Assembly: GCA_024760525.1 (NCBI GenBank)
Contig: CP060499.1
Coordinates: 3,803,501 to 3,867,500, forward strand
Source of the DNA: Nitrospira sp.
GTDB taxonomy: Bacteria > Nitrospirota > Nitrospiria > Nitrospirales > Nitrospiraceae
Length of the DNA stretch: 64,000 nucleotides
Direction of reading: 5' to 3'
Shown here: one piece after another, positions 17,387-26,449 of the stretch
Numbering within the stretch: the first letter of the stretch is position 1
Layout: each line of letters opens with the position of its first letter
Made by a program: the position numbers and the translations under genes
The notes under the pieces: model-generated
Database searches by the model: none
What the model was told of the DNA's origin: nothing
The model's input: the letters and a program-made list of their open reading frames with translations, nothing else

Positions 17387-17822
17387 GAATCCCTCCTGTG
17401 TGATCAAGTGAGCGCGAACAATGACTGCCAACACGCACAGCAGCTATCGTGCCGTTCTCATGTGTTCAGACAATGTGTCCTAATGCATTGATTCGTTTGA
17501 TTTACAAACTGTATTGCTTGTTCGAATTGTGGCAGGACGGAACACGTGTCCAGCGAGAATGTCTGGCTGATTGGACAATGAACAGGCGATTGGCGCCAGA
17601 AAGGGAATCCGAGCGCAAGCCGGAATCAAGACAGCACCTTCGTAAGACTTTTTGCAGCAGGCATAGAATTCATGTCGACAGAGTCGTCACGTAATTATCA
17701 CATCCGAACTGCCGGACTTGACGACCGGAGATGAGCGATGGAAAGCCGCAGTGCGGTTGACTTTGATTATGCCTGGTGATTAGGTTCGATCTGAACGGTG
17801 ATCACGTGAGGGAGGTGACCCC
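17387..17822. other. Intergenic region between divergent genes
   Basis: 436 bp upstream of both the small secreted-protein gene (minus) and the HPF-like gene (plus). A plus-strand open frame (17449-17694) has no SD and atypical composition, and I do not regard it as coding. A TTGACT at 17757 lies upstream of the HPF-like gene, but its -10 box is poor. I see no RNA gene. Confidence 0.5.
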
Positions 17823-18137
17823 ATGCAGATTCAAGTCAATACGGACAATAACCTCAGAGGGCGAGAAGCGATCGTTGCCTTGGCCCACACCAGCATTGAG
17901 GGCGCGGTAGGCCGATTTCGTGATCGGATTACCCGCGTCGAGACGCATCTCAGCGACACCAACAGCCACAAAACCAAGGGTGATGACATCCGGTGTGTGC
18001 TTGAAGCCAGACTGGCCGGTCACCAGCCCATCGCCGTGAGCCATCAGGCATCGACTGTCGAGCTGGCCCTCAGCGGAGCTGCGGACAAACTCGAACGGTC
18101 GATCGAGAGCACGCTTGGGCGGCTCAAAGATCGATAA
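17823..18137 (+). CDS. HPF/RaiA-family ribosome-associated protein
   Basis: A 104-residue protein of the ribosome hibernation factor / sigma54-modulation type. It has the family's beta-alpha-beta-beta-beta-alpha order: MQIQVNTDNN, a helix with VGRFRDRITRVETHLSD, then DIRCVLEARLAGHQPIAVSHQ and a C-terminal helix with AADKLERSIESTLGRLKDR. Members bind the 30S decoding region in stationary phase. This is a short form without the dimerising C-terminal domain. The SD is excellent (GGAGGTGA). No rpoN lies beside it here. Confidence 0.88.
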   Translation: MQIQVNTDNNLRGREAIVALAHTSIEGAVGRFRDRITRVETHLSDTNSHKTKGDDIRCVLEARLAGHQPIAVSHQASTVELALSGAADKLERSIESTLGRLKDR

Positions 18138-18266
18138 CCCCCCTCAAGGACTCTTCTTTTTTCCATGGTGGACCGGGAGTCTTACCTCGTCCCATTGGAA
18201 CGATTGTGCTAGGATGCGCGCCGTGCGCTTGCCTCATCAGATTCGCATCGTTTCAGCCTGACTGCC

Positions 18267-19295
18267 ATGACGCCCTCGACCGCCACACGTTCCTCCGACT
18301 ATGGCTTCCTGCTCCTTATCATCCCCCCGGTGTGCATTCTCCTGCTCTCGACGAGTCTGTTTGAATTCAGCTCCAACATCACGGTGGATAATTTCCACAA
18401 TCTCACGAGTGGGCTCATGCACCCCACCGCAGCGCCCTCGGAGCAGGTGTTCAATCCCACCCATTTTCTCGTGGAGGTCAAATCCCGGTATATCTGGCTG
18501 ACCACCGTGGTCGTGGCGCTGGTGGCCGGGGTCTATGCCCTGATCCTGTGTGGGCTCATCATCTACCAGTCTCATCCGCGACCCCGACTGCTCGTAATCA
18601 CGGGCATCGGGATCGTCTTTGCCTCGATCGGAGTGGTCTTTATCTGGGCGCTCGATGAGAGACATGCGCTCTATCGAGCCGTCTTCAGCTTTAGCTACGA
18701 CAACCTGCGCCAGGCCGGGCCCCACCGGATCAGCGAGGACCTCCTGCGCTATATTATGGCAGTTGTGTCTACCGTGAACGTGCAAGCCATGGTGGTACCG
18801 GTGGTGGCTTTGCTCGCTGCTTGCAGCACACTCGCGCCGCCACGCACGGGCAAGCAGCTCAATCCTGAATTTTGCGCGTCGCAGATGAAACGGTTGAAGG
18901 AGGTGCTGACGGCGGCTTCGGCGATTCTCGTCGCCGGGGTGTTACACATGGGAGCTTGGCTGCGGTGGCCGGCGGCATTGATGTCCGGGAAGGAAGCTCA
19001 CGAAGCGGTGCTGGGCGCAGCCTTGGCCATCACGCTGTTTTGGGGCGTCACCTTTACCTTGATGTTGGTTTCAACGTATCTCCCCGCTGCGCTTCTCCTG
19101 GCAAAGCGGGCACAGGCTCTGCTGCAAGAAAGCCCCTCCAAACAAGCGGTGCCGGAACCGGAGCAATGGCTCAAAGATCATGGGCTGTTTCTGTCCCTGC
19201 AGGACCACTTCCCTCAATTTGGCCTCATGCTCGCTCCGCTGCTTGCCAGCCCTTTAAGTTCCCTGCTGCTTGCTCCGCTCACGCCGACGGGCTGA
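18267..19295 (+). CDS. Polytopic membrane protein, unknown function
   Basis: A 342-residue protein with about six or seven hydrophobic segments (near 14-34, 77-101, 108-130, 160-186, 210-232, 250-278 and 315-335). A soluble loop of roughly 40 residues lies between the first two. I recognise no catalytic motif or family. It follows the HPF-like gene by 129 bp on the same strand. The SD at the chosen ATG is poor, so the start is uncertain. Confidence 0.75.
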   Translation: MTPSTATRSSDYGFLLLIIPPVCILLLSTSLFEFSSNITVDNFHNLTSGLMHPTAAPSEQVFNPTHFLVEVKSRYIWLTTVVVALVAGVYALILCGLIIYQSHPRPRLLVITGIGIVFASIGVVFIWALDERHALYRAVFSFSYDNLRQAGPHRISEDLLRYIMAVVSTVNVQAMVVPVVALLAACSTLAPPRTGKQLNPEFCASQMKRLKEVLTAASAILVAGVLHMGAWLRWPAALMSGKEAHEAVLGAALAITLFWGVTFTLMLVSTYLPAALLLAKRAQALLQESPSKQAVPEPEQWLKDHGLFLSLQDHFPQFGLMLAPLLASPLSSLLLAPLTPTG

Positions 19296-19549
19296 CCACA
19301 ATCGGTCTGCTTCTCGCCCTTGTCCCGATGACGATGTCGGGGTAGCTCCTCGACCGCCGACTATGTTTGATCGCATCCAATCACCTCTCGTCATGCCACC
19401 GGCAACCTCCTTGGTTTGTCGTGAACCGAGAACCGAAGGCAGGTGCATATGAGAGAGCAAGGGCTCTCCCGAGTGATGCTGGAGTCAAGGACTCGATATG
19501 CTGATGAGCAGCGGCGGCGTCCACCGGTCGGCATTACACAGGAGGACCT

Positions 19550-19969
19550 ATGGGTGAATATGAGCACACAGCGACCATCAATTGTCGCGCACAAAAGGTA
19601 TTCGAGTTTGCCTCTGACGTGAGGAATTTTCCTCTTTACTTGCCCACCGTCAGAAACGTCATCAGACAAGGCAGCGAGCATGTCCGTGTGCAGGGCGAGG
19701 CGAGAGGGCGTCAATATGCTTCAGACGGCATGTACCATGTGGACTACATCCGTAAACGAATGGAATGGGGCTCTGACAGCGACGATCAGTATAGCGGTTG
19801 GTTAGAAGTGAAGGGGAACGATACGACTGCCACAGTCACTGTTCATCTAACGTTCGAGCCGAACCGGGACTACGATCCCTCAATACATGAAGGTTTGGAG
19901 AATGCATTAGCATCAATCAGGAACTTGTGCGAAGGAACGGGTGGCAAGGTCGAGGCCTACGCTGCATGA
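19550..19969 (+). CDS. SRPBCC-family protein
   Basis: A 139-residue protein with the START/polyketide-cyclase (SRPBCC) pattern: ATINCRAQKVFEFASDVRNFPLYLP at the N-terminus, a central beta sheet, and a long C-terminal helix (IHEGLENALASIRNLCEG). Such proteins bind hydrophobic ligands or act as chaperone-like factors; the ligand here is unknown. The SD AGGAGG is strong. The 254 bp before it hold no other recognisable gene. Confidence 0.85.
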   Translation: MGEYEHTATINCRAQKVFEFASDVRNFPLYLPTVRNVIRQGSEHVRVQGEARGRQYASDGMYHVDYIRKRMEWGSDSDDQYSGWLEVKGNDTTATVTVHLTFEPNRDYDPSIHEGLENALASIRNLCEGTGGKVEAYAA

Positions 19970-20028
19970 CATCAGCTATTTCATATTCGCGCTTCGGTGA
20001 GACAGGAGACGGACAATGGGGTCTCACA

Positions 20029-21468
20029 TTACCGGCAGGCAAAGTGCTGGTACTCGATGGGACCCGAAGGGGCGCTTAAGGCCATCCTCATCGTGTGTCG
20101 GTCGTAGCCGATTTCTTCCAAATCCGTTTGTGCATCGCGCAGTTCTTCTTCCGTCAGATAGGCCACAGTGTCGGGAATACCATTGTCTTTGAGTGCGCGC
20201 AAGATCGCGCCCAACGTGTCCCGTTCTTCAGGCGGAATGTTGGTCCCCAACGGAAATTCGAGCCGTCGACGATAGGGACTCTCAAATGTGTCATTCAACG
20301 CCCGTATCGTCTTCAGCACGAGCCGATCTTGCTCCCAGGGTTGTAGTTTCGGTCCCGCGGAGGGATGGGTCGCCAGCAGATCCATCAGTGTGATCACGTT
20401 GGTATTCAACGATCGCCCCACGAATTCACGCTGCGGTTCGAATGTCGTTTGCTTCATCCCCACATGCTTGGCCACGGCCTCGATCAACGCGAAGTTGATC
20501 ATGAAGCTGTATTGGCCACCGAACTGGCCATAGCAAGGTTTTTCCGGATCGTTCAAGACGTTCATGTCGGCCGTGCCCGCATCGAACGCGCTGAACCCGA
20601 TGGCGCCCGGAGCCAGGATCCGCTTGGCCTCCTTCAGGGTTGCGAATGCCCCGACATTCACGGGCACCAGGACGTCTTGATCGATGGACTGCAGAAATTC
20701 CACAATGATCTTCCGATAGGGAACGTCTTTCCATTCGATTTTGCGATACTCTTTTTCCCAGACCAATCCATCGAGGAACGGAGGAAGGGCCTTGAGCGCT
20801 TCGAGATCCTGGTCCTGAAAAGCCCGCACGAAGGTCGACCAATCCTGAATCCGGGCATGCAATGACTCGCTGAGGTTGGGACGGATAAACTCTTCCTCCA
20901 CCTCACCGCCGTGTTTTGCCAACAATTTCGTCGGCAAATCGTTCCACAGCTCATTGCAGATGATGCGGTCGACGGTTCCATCACCTATTCCCGCCACATC
21001 TTCACTCGACCCACGATAGGTGTCGACGTGATCCCGATGGGCTGTCAGGTCAGGATGGGCCAGAGCCCCATCCAACACCGTTTGTTGCCAATCGACCATG
21101 ACATACCGCACACGTGGATAGATCGTGCCTTGTTCATCGAGGGCCTTGAGATGAGTGAGAAAGCACGCAGCCAGATTCCCGTTCCCGGGTCCCAGTTCCA
21201 GGACGGTCAAGCGTCTTGAGTCCTCTGTCACCCTACCGACAGAGGACGGTTGACGATTCTCCGCTTCGTCGCGCGTTACGACGCGCTCGTAGTAATCGGC
21301 CGCCAGCGCATGCGCCAGACGGAAGTCCGCTGACGCGAAGGTCTGATAATAGGATCGGAGCTTGTCCCCGCGCAGCCCGTAGAAGAGCTGGTTGAGATGG
21401 GTCTGCCATTGATCGAGCGGCTTAAAGTCCCCGATCAGCTGTGGAAGGGCGTCGGCATCTTGCAACAT
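20029..21468 (-). CDS. SAM-dependent methyltransferase, MidA/NDUFAF7-like
   Basis: A 479-residue protein. Motif I is VLELGPGNGNLAACFL (about 100-115), motif II-like VRYVMVDWQQ, and an ICNELWNDLPTKLL segment follows. This arrangement recalls SAM-dependent MidA-type arginine methyltransferases, although the C-terminal third is longer. I start at ATG 21468 (MLQDADALPQLIGDF). The upstream open extension has unlikely composition and would run into the divergent gene at 21610. The SD is weak. Target unknown. Confidence 0.8.
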   Translation of the reverse strand: MLQDADALPQLIGDFKPLDQWQTHLNQLFYGLRGDKLRSYYQTFASADFRLAHALAADYYERVVTRDEAENRQPSSVGRVTEDSRRLTVLELGPGNGNLAACFLTHLKALDEQGTIYPRVRYVMVDWQQTVLDGALAHPDLTAHRDHVDTYRGSSEDVAGIGDGTVDRIICNELWNDLPTKLLAKHGGEVEEEFIRPNLSESLHARIQDWSTFVRAFQDQDLEALKALPPFLDGLVWEKEYRKIEWKDVPYRKIIVEFLQSIDQDVLVPVNVGAFATLKEAKRILAPGAIGFSAFDAGTADMNVLNDPEKPCYGQFGGQYSFMINFALIEAVAKHVGMKQTTFEPQREFVGRSLNTNVITLMDLLATHPSAGPKLQPWEQDRLVLKTIRALNDTFESPYRRRLEFPLGTNIPPEERDTLGAILRALKDNGIPDTVAYLTEEELRDAQTDLEEIGYDRHTMRMALSAPSGPIEYQHFACR

Positions 21469-21609
21469 ATTACACGGTTCCCGGCGATTGGTCTGATGAA
21501 TGAGTTGTACAGTGGGCGAAATCCTAACAGATGACTTGAAAACGCCGCAATGGGCAACTCGCCCGATGGCCGATTGACAGCATTGCCTCAAGAGGTGTAG
21601 CAGACAGTC

Positions 21610-22173
21610 ATGAGGAACAAGGGCTTCCGTCTTGGCGGAATTGTGATCGCAGGGTGCCTGCTGTGGTACCAAGCCGCTGTGGCTGAAGACCTGCCTCTGA
21701 CCGGAAACACCCCGATCTCCGAGTTTCAAAACCGCTCACAAGACGTGAAAGCGTATGATTTCGACGCACCCCCACAGGGCATGTTTCGCTCGATTACCAT
21801 GGCAGAAGGATTTGAAGAGCAGCTGAGCTGGCGCCGGACCCACGAAATCGTGCCGATCAAAGCGACTGAACAGTTTGTCCCCAATGTGCCGGCCGTTTTT
21901 ATTGTGTTCTCTCTGCATCAGCATTATCAGTCTTTCACCGTGTTCGGCCGTTGCACGCCCGAAGCGGTGGCCGATGTCGCACCGGACACGATCGTCAGCG
22001 AGGACGCCATGCGCATCGCCTTGGAGGATGACAGCGGCTATCTCAAATTGTCGCCCCCGGAGGGAGGTTGGAAACCTGGCCGATACAAAGTAGAGATCCA
22101 TACGGGCGAGCAAGTCAACGAAACCAGTTTAATGGGCATGATGCGGTTCACCGTCGTGGTATCCGGTGGGTAG
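21610..22173 (+). CDS. Secreted protein of unknown function
   Basis: A 187-residue exported protein. The signal peptide spans residues 1 to ~25 (IVIAGCLLWYQAAVAED). The mature part looks beta-rich and ends with WKPGRYKVEIHTGEQVNE and a strand RFTVVV, suggesting an immunoglobulin-like fold. It is divergent from the methyltransferase gene with 141 bp between starts. No family recognised. Confidence 0.75.
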   Translation: MRNKGFRLGGIVIAGCLLWYQAAVAEDLPLTGNTPISEFQNRSQDVKAYDFDAPPQGMFRSITMAEGFEEQLSWRRTHEIVPIKATEQFVPNVPAVFIVFSLHQHYQSFTVFGRCTPEAVADVAPDTIVSEDAMRIALEDDSGYLKLSPPEGGWKPGRYKVEIHTGEQVNETSLMGMMRFTVVVSGG

Positions 22174-22295
22174 TTGGACCGATTCTCATGCGTCAGGCCG
22201 ATCGCACTCCCATGTTTGACCCTCCCTTTGACCTTCCGTTAGAATGCGCGCCTGAATAACCGACTCTCCGGTCGTTCTTGGAGTTTTTGTGGATT

Positions 22296-23030
22296 ATGAC
22301 GCCGCCATCCCGCCTTTGGGCCTCAGTGATCATCCCGATCAAGGATGAACGAGACAACCTGTCTCCCCTCATCACCGGTCTCCTAAAAGTCATGGATTCT
22401 CATGAATTGTCGCGCTCCCGCCCTTACGAGATCCTCTTCGTGGACGACGGCAGCAGCGACGGCAGCAGCGACGAGCTGGACCGGTTGGCGCGCGAACATT
22501 CCAATGTGCGGGTGTTCCACTTCGACCGAAATTATGGCAAAACCTGCGCGCTGGAAGCCGGTTTTCACCAATCGTCCGGGGAAATCATCATCCAGATCGA
22601 CGGCGATCTCCAGCAAGACAGCGAAGACATCTTGAAACTCCTCCCTTATACGGCATCGCATGACGTGGTGTGTGGGTGGAGGCAACAGCGGCAAGACGGC
22701 ATGGTGAAGAAACTCTCGTCCAAGATTGCGAATCGGGTGCGGAATATCTTTACCCATGACGGCATGCACGACACTGGCTGTCCGCTCAAGATCTTCCGAC
22801 GGCCTGTCTTGGAGCGGATCCGGCTCTTTGAAGGGATGCACCGGTTCTTTCCTGCGCTTGCCTTGATGCATGGATTCACGGTGACGGAGGTGCCGGTCAG
22901 GCACTATCCGCGCCTCCATGGGGTATCCAAGTACGGCATGGGCAACCGTCTGATCAAGTCGCTGTATGATCTGATCGCGGTGCGATGGATGCAGGACCGC
23001 GTGTTGCTCTACAAATTTCGTGACAAGTGA
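22296..23030 (+). CDS. Family 2 glycosyltransferase (DPM1/ArnC-like)
   Basis: A 244-residue GT-A enzyme. Signatures are VIIPIKDERDNL, the nucleotide-sugar motif VDDGSSDGS, IIQIDGDLQQD (DXD) and the acceptor-side GCPLKIFRRPVLE with VRHYPRLHGVSKYG. It lacks the two C-terminal TM helices of ArnC/GtrB, so it is a soluble or peripheral polyprenyl-phosphate glycosyltransferase. I prefer ATG 22296; a TTG at 22278 would add six residues. With the next two genes it forms a lipid-linked sugar transfer set: this enzyme would load a polyprenyl phosphate that the GT39 protein uses. Confidence 0.9.
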   Translation: MTPPSRLWASVIIPIKDERDNLSPLITGLLKVMDSHELSRSRPYEILFVDDGSSDGSSDELDRLAREHSNVRVFHFDRNYGKTCALEAGFHQSSGEIIIQIDGDLQQDSEDILKLLPYTASHDVVCGWRQQRQDGMVKKLSSKIANRVRNIFTHDGMHDTGCPLKIFRRPVLERIRLFEGMHRFFPALALMHGFTVTEVPVRHYPRLHGVSKYGMGNRLIKSLYDLIAVRWMQDRVLLYKFRDK

Positions 23031-23103
23031 TGTGAGCCACCACGACCGAACCGAACGCCTTTGCGGTCAGAAACGACGATGATGGCTGCCGTTCCAACAC
23101 CTC

Positions 23104-23394
23104 ATGACGACTGAAACAATCTGGCTCGGTATCGGTTTCCTCGGCCAAGGGCTCTTTTTTGGCCGTTGGTTGGTGCAGTGGATCGCGTCCGAGCGAAGCT
23201 CGGAAAGCCGCGTGCCCATTTCCTTTTGGTATATGAGTCTCATTGGAGGACTGATCACGCTTGCCTATGCGATCTATCGAATGGACCCTGTGTTTATTTC
23301 CGGACAAGGGCTTGGGGCGGTTGTGTATCTGCGCAACCTGGCCCTGATTTACCGCGCGGATCAAACCAAGAACCAGTCCGGGCCTCAGACATGA
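23104..23394 (+). CDS. Lipid-A-disaccharide-synthase N-terminal-like membrane protein
   Basis: A 96-residue inner-membrane protein with three hydrophobic segments (about 5-27, 39-57 and 65-85). It carries the signature GQGLFFGRWLVQWIASERSSES and RVPISFWYMSLIGG of the LABN domain family (PF07578). The stand-alone domain is found beside lipid-glycosylation genes; its exact job is unsettled. It lies between a GT2 and a GT39 gene on the same strand. Confidence 0.9.
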   Translation: MTTETIWLGIGFLGQGLFFGRWLVQWIASERSSESRVPISFWYMSLIGGLITLAYAIYRMDPVFISGQGLGAVVYLRNLALIYRADQTKNQSGPQT

Positions 23395-23457
23395 GAAACC
23401 GGGCCACCAGCCGCAGGCGGACCCGTTCCGTCGTTCACGGATAGCGACCACGTCTCC

Positions 23458-25218
23458 ATGGATCGTACCCCTTCTCAATCAGTACAGCTGCTGCTGCTTC
23501 TGCTCCTGTCGGGGCTGCTCTTTTTTATCGGCCTCGGCAGTATGGGCCTGACGGATCGAGACGAAGGCCGCAATGCGGAAGCCGGCCGTGAAATGTTTGC
23601 CTCGGGTGATCTGATCACCCCGACCTTCAATGGCGAGTTGCGCGTCGCCAAACCGGTCTTCGTGTACTGGCTGATGACGGTGTCCTACCATCTGTTCGGC
23701 GTGAACGAGTTTGCCGCACGCGCGCCATCGGCCCTGTTTGGGGTGGCGTTGATCCTGATGCACTATCTATTTCTCTCCCGGCTGCGCGGCCCAACCGTCG
23801 GTCTGTTCGGCGCGTTGATGTTGCTGCTGAACATCGAAATGCTGGCGCTTGGACGCATGGCGATCACCGATAGCGTTTTGATCTTCTTTACGACCATGGC
23901 GCTCTACGGCTTTTGGCTCGGCCTCCACGAATCAGGCGCTGGACGTCATTGGATCTGGGGCTTTTATGCCGGGATGGCTTTTGCAACCTTGACGAAAGGA
24001 CCGGTGGGATTCGCCGTACCCCTGATCACGGCCCTGCTCTACCTCGCCGCGACGCGGCAATGGTTGCTCTTTTGGCAAAGAGGCGCGCCCATCCTCGGCA
24101 CCTTGCTGTTCGTCGTCTTGGCCGGTCCGTGGTACGCCGCCATGTTCCTCATCCATGGAGATGCCTACTCCTCTCAGGCAAAGGTCCACACGGTGGGACG
24201 ATTTCTCAGTCCGATGGAAGGGCACGGAGGAGGATGGTGGTTCTATTTTCCCGTTTTGTTGCTCGGCTTTTACCCTTGGAGCGCTTTTCTGCCTGCCGCG
24301 TTTTATCGCGCGTATGGGAGCTGGCGGGAATCCCGTTCGACTGGAAACCACAAGGACGATTCCCCTGAAGCGAGGGAACCACTAGGGTCCGGCAACGAAT
24401 TGGAATGGTTCTCGGCACTGTGGATTGTCGGAGTGTTCATCTTCTTTAGTCTCTCATCCACCCGTCTGCCCCACTATATCGGCCCATTGTTTCCGGCCTG
24501 CGCGCTTCTGGCTGCATTGTATTGGGCTCAAGGCTTGAAGGAACCTTCCACAAAAGGACTCCGCGGGTCGATCCACTTCATGATGGGGATCGGCTATCTG
24601 GTCGCCCTCGCGTTGGCAAGCGCCCCGTCCTTGTTCCACACATTCTCCGGGAAGATGATTAAAGAGTTTCCTCTCGCCGCTCAATTCGATTTGGGTATCG
24701 GTCCTTATATCGGCGCAGCCATCGTTGTGGTGGCCATGGGACTGATCGGATATTTCGGACTGAACGACGACAGACGCGGCTTGGCCTTTGGGGTTGCCGG
24801 AGGCGCGCTTGCGAGTGTCTTTCTACTCGCTATCCTGGCGGTTGTGCCCGGTCTCAATCGATATGCCATCGCTCCGCCGCAAGAGTTGGCCTATGCGGCA
24901 GGACTCAACCTGAATCCAACCGACCAGCTCGTCACGTTCGGCACAACGAGGCCCTCCATCGCCTTCTACGCAAGGCGGCCGGTGATCTTCATCCCATCCG
25001 GCGAAACCGCCCGGCTACGCACGGCCTTGAGCAAAGAGGGTCGTACGATGATCCTGCTGCCGGAATCGTTTCAAGACGCCTTGCCGAAAGAGGCAGCAAA
25101 TTTTCAGCCGATTCTGAAACGTTATGGCTATGTGTTGTTGGGCAATCAACAGATGGTCACCGTTCCCCAGGGCGCAGATACAGTTTCGCCGACCCCGCCA
25201 AAAACTCTCGGTCACTAG
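23458..25218 (+). CDS. GT39/ArnT-like polyprenyl-phosphate sugar transferase
   Basis: A 586-residue polytopic glycosyltransferase of the PMT/ArnT type. The first periplasmic loop has the catalytic pattern TDRDEGRNAEAGREMFASGD and LRVAKPVFVYWL, followed by about ten more TM helices and a soluble C-terminal domain of ~110 residues. Enzymes of this type move a sugar from a polyprenyl phosphate to lipid A, protein or another acceptor on the outer face of the inner membrane. With the upstream GT2 and LABN genes it forms an envelope-glycosylation unit; acceptor not known. Confidence 0.9.
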   Translation: MDRTPSQSVQLLLLLLLSGLLFFIGLGSMGLTDRDEGRNAEAGREMFASGDLITPTFNGELRVAKPVFVYWLMTVSYHLFGVNEFAARAPSALFGVALILMHYLFLSRLRGPTVGLFGALMLLLNIEMLALGRMAITDSVLIFFTTMALYGFWLGLHESGAGRHWIWGFYAGMAFATLTKGPVGFAVPLITALLYLAATRQWLLFWQRGAPILGTLLFVVLAGPWYAAMFLIHGDAYSSQAKVHTVGRFLSPMEGHGGGWWFYFPVLLLGFYPWSAFLPAAFYRAYGSWRESRSTGNHKDDSPEAREPLGSGNELEWFSALWIVGVFIFFSLSSTRLPHYIGPLFPACALLAALYWAQGLKEPSTKGLRGSIHFMMGIGYLVALALASAPSLFHTFSGKMIKEFPLAAQFDLGIGPYIGAAIVVVAMGLIGYFGLNDDRRGLAFGVAGGALASVFLLAILAVVPGLNRYAIAPPQELAYAAGLNLNPTDQLVTFGTTRPSIAFYARRPVIFIPSGETARLRTALSKEGRTMILLPESFQDALPKEAANFQPILKRYGYVLLGNQQMVTVPQGADTVSPTPPKTLGH

Positions 25219-25285
25219 CCTCTGACGAGGGCGTCATCGCTCAGATGAGAGAGTAGAAACCTCCTGATCGCTTTCTCGGCAGCAG

Positions 25286-26443
25286 TCACTGAAAAGGCAG
25301 GACTCCGCGGGCATCAACGAGAATCAGAACGGCAAGGGCCAGCCCTCCCAGCAGGGCGCCTTCCCGCATCACCGACCAGCCAGGCGATTTCTCGCCGGAC
25401 TCATGGAAACGGTTTCTTGCATGGAACCAGGACGCGAGGCAGGAGAATCCCACAGACGAAAGCACAAGCGGCGACGTCGTCATCGCGGCCAGGCCATATG
25501 CCATAATCAGCGTGGAGGTATTCATGTGCCGATTTGTTACCGATGCTTTCCCGCCGAACCAATAGGTTCGCCTGAGCCACAAGCCACCGACGATTGCGAC
25601 TGCACCCAGAACGACGAATAGAACACCGACGATTCCATCGTCCATTCGGTGGGATAACGCCCAGAGTAGGGCAAATAGAGTTGAGGTTCCAATCGCCGCA
25701 TGCCGTAGCCCATCTTGCAGTGAGGTGCGCCACTGCTGCCACGGGGCAGCGGCAAGGAACCCGCTGAGGACGCCCAATATCGCCCCTCCGACGACATCGG
25801 TCGGAAAATGTGATCCGCGAAGAACACGACTGAGGGCCACGAAAGCCGCCGCCGCGATACACAACGGCCCGAAGAGGGGAAATCGTTTGGCCAGAACCGT
25901 CGCAACCGCGAAACTGGCCGTGCTGTGCCCCGACGGAAAGGAGTCGAGCCCCGATGTCCATGAAAAGGTCATCTGCCAATCGCCCGAATGGACGAACTTC
26001 GGTCGAGGCCTCCCGATGAGATGCTTGATCCCGTTCGCCAGTACGGCCGCGATCCCATGGGCGATCAGCGACTGGACGGCGGCTATCTTGATGGTGGGTT
26101 TTTCGAAGGCCCATGCGGCGGCGAGGAGCATGATGCTCATGGCCGCCAGATGCCATCCTTGGCCGATCCAGTCTCCCGTATTACTGGTGAAGGCCATCCA
26201 CGGAACAGTGAGTTGATCCCAGGGGAGATGAATCGTCACCGATCGCACATAGCGGATGATAGGCAGATCAAACTGAGCCAAGCCGAGGAAACTGATGATC
26301 AGTGCCGCACCTGCGCAACCGAATGCAGCGAGCGATGAAGCGGTTTTCCAGGATGGTTGAGACAGCACGTTCATCGGAATGCGATCTGGAACGAGGACTT
26401 TGAAATCCCCGGAGCCGGTCACGACTCGCTCATCGCCGATCAC
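25286..26443 (-). CDS. PAP2-family membrane phosphatase
   Basis: A 385-residue inner-membrane protein containing all three PAP2 motifs: KHLIGRPRP, PSGHST and SRVLRGSHFPTDVVGG, with active-site His residues in the last two. Several TM helices lie before, between and after the motifs, including a ~120-residue C-terminal membrane extension. It probably dephosphorylates phosphatidate or polyprenyl diphosphate at the outer face. The GTG start at 26443 has a GAGG motif; ATG 26374 is an alternative that would remove 23 residues. It is 6 bp from the TolB-like gene and probably in one operon with it. Confidence 0.88.
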   Translation of the reverse strand: MIGDERVVTGSGDFKVLVPDRIPMNVLSQPSWKTASSLAAFGCAGAALIISFLGLAQFDLPIIRYVRSVTIHLPWDQLTVPWMAFTSNTGDWIGQGWHLAAMSIMLLAAAWAFEKPTIKIAAVQSLIAHGIAAVLANGIKHLIGRPRPKFVHSGDWQMTFSWTSGLDSFPSGHSTASFAVATVLAKRFPLFGPLCIAAAAFVALSRVLRGSHFPTDVVGGAILGVLSGFLAAAPWQQWRTSLQDGLRHAAIGTSTLFALLWALSHRMDDGIVGVLFVVLGAVAIVGGLWLRRTYWFGGKASVTNRHMNTSTLIMAYGLAAMTTSPLVLSSVGFSCLASWFHARNRFHESGEKSPGWSVMREGALLGGLALAVLILVDARGVLPFQ

Positions 26444-26449
26444 CGCGCC

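Noticed and set aside
17449..17694. 81-residue plus-strand frame in the intergenic region
   Set aside because: No SD, no domain and unlikely composition.
20029..21729. 566-residue version of the methyltransferase
   Set aside because: The first 87 residues are of unlikely composition and run across the start of the divergent gene at 21610; ATG 21468 is used instead.
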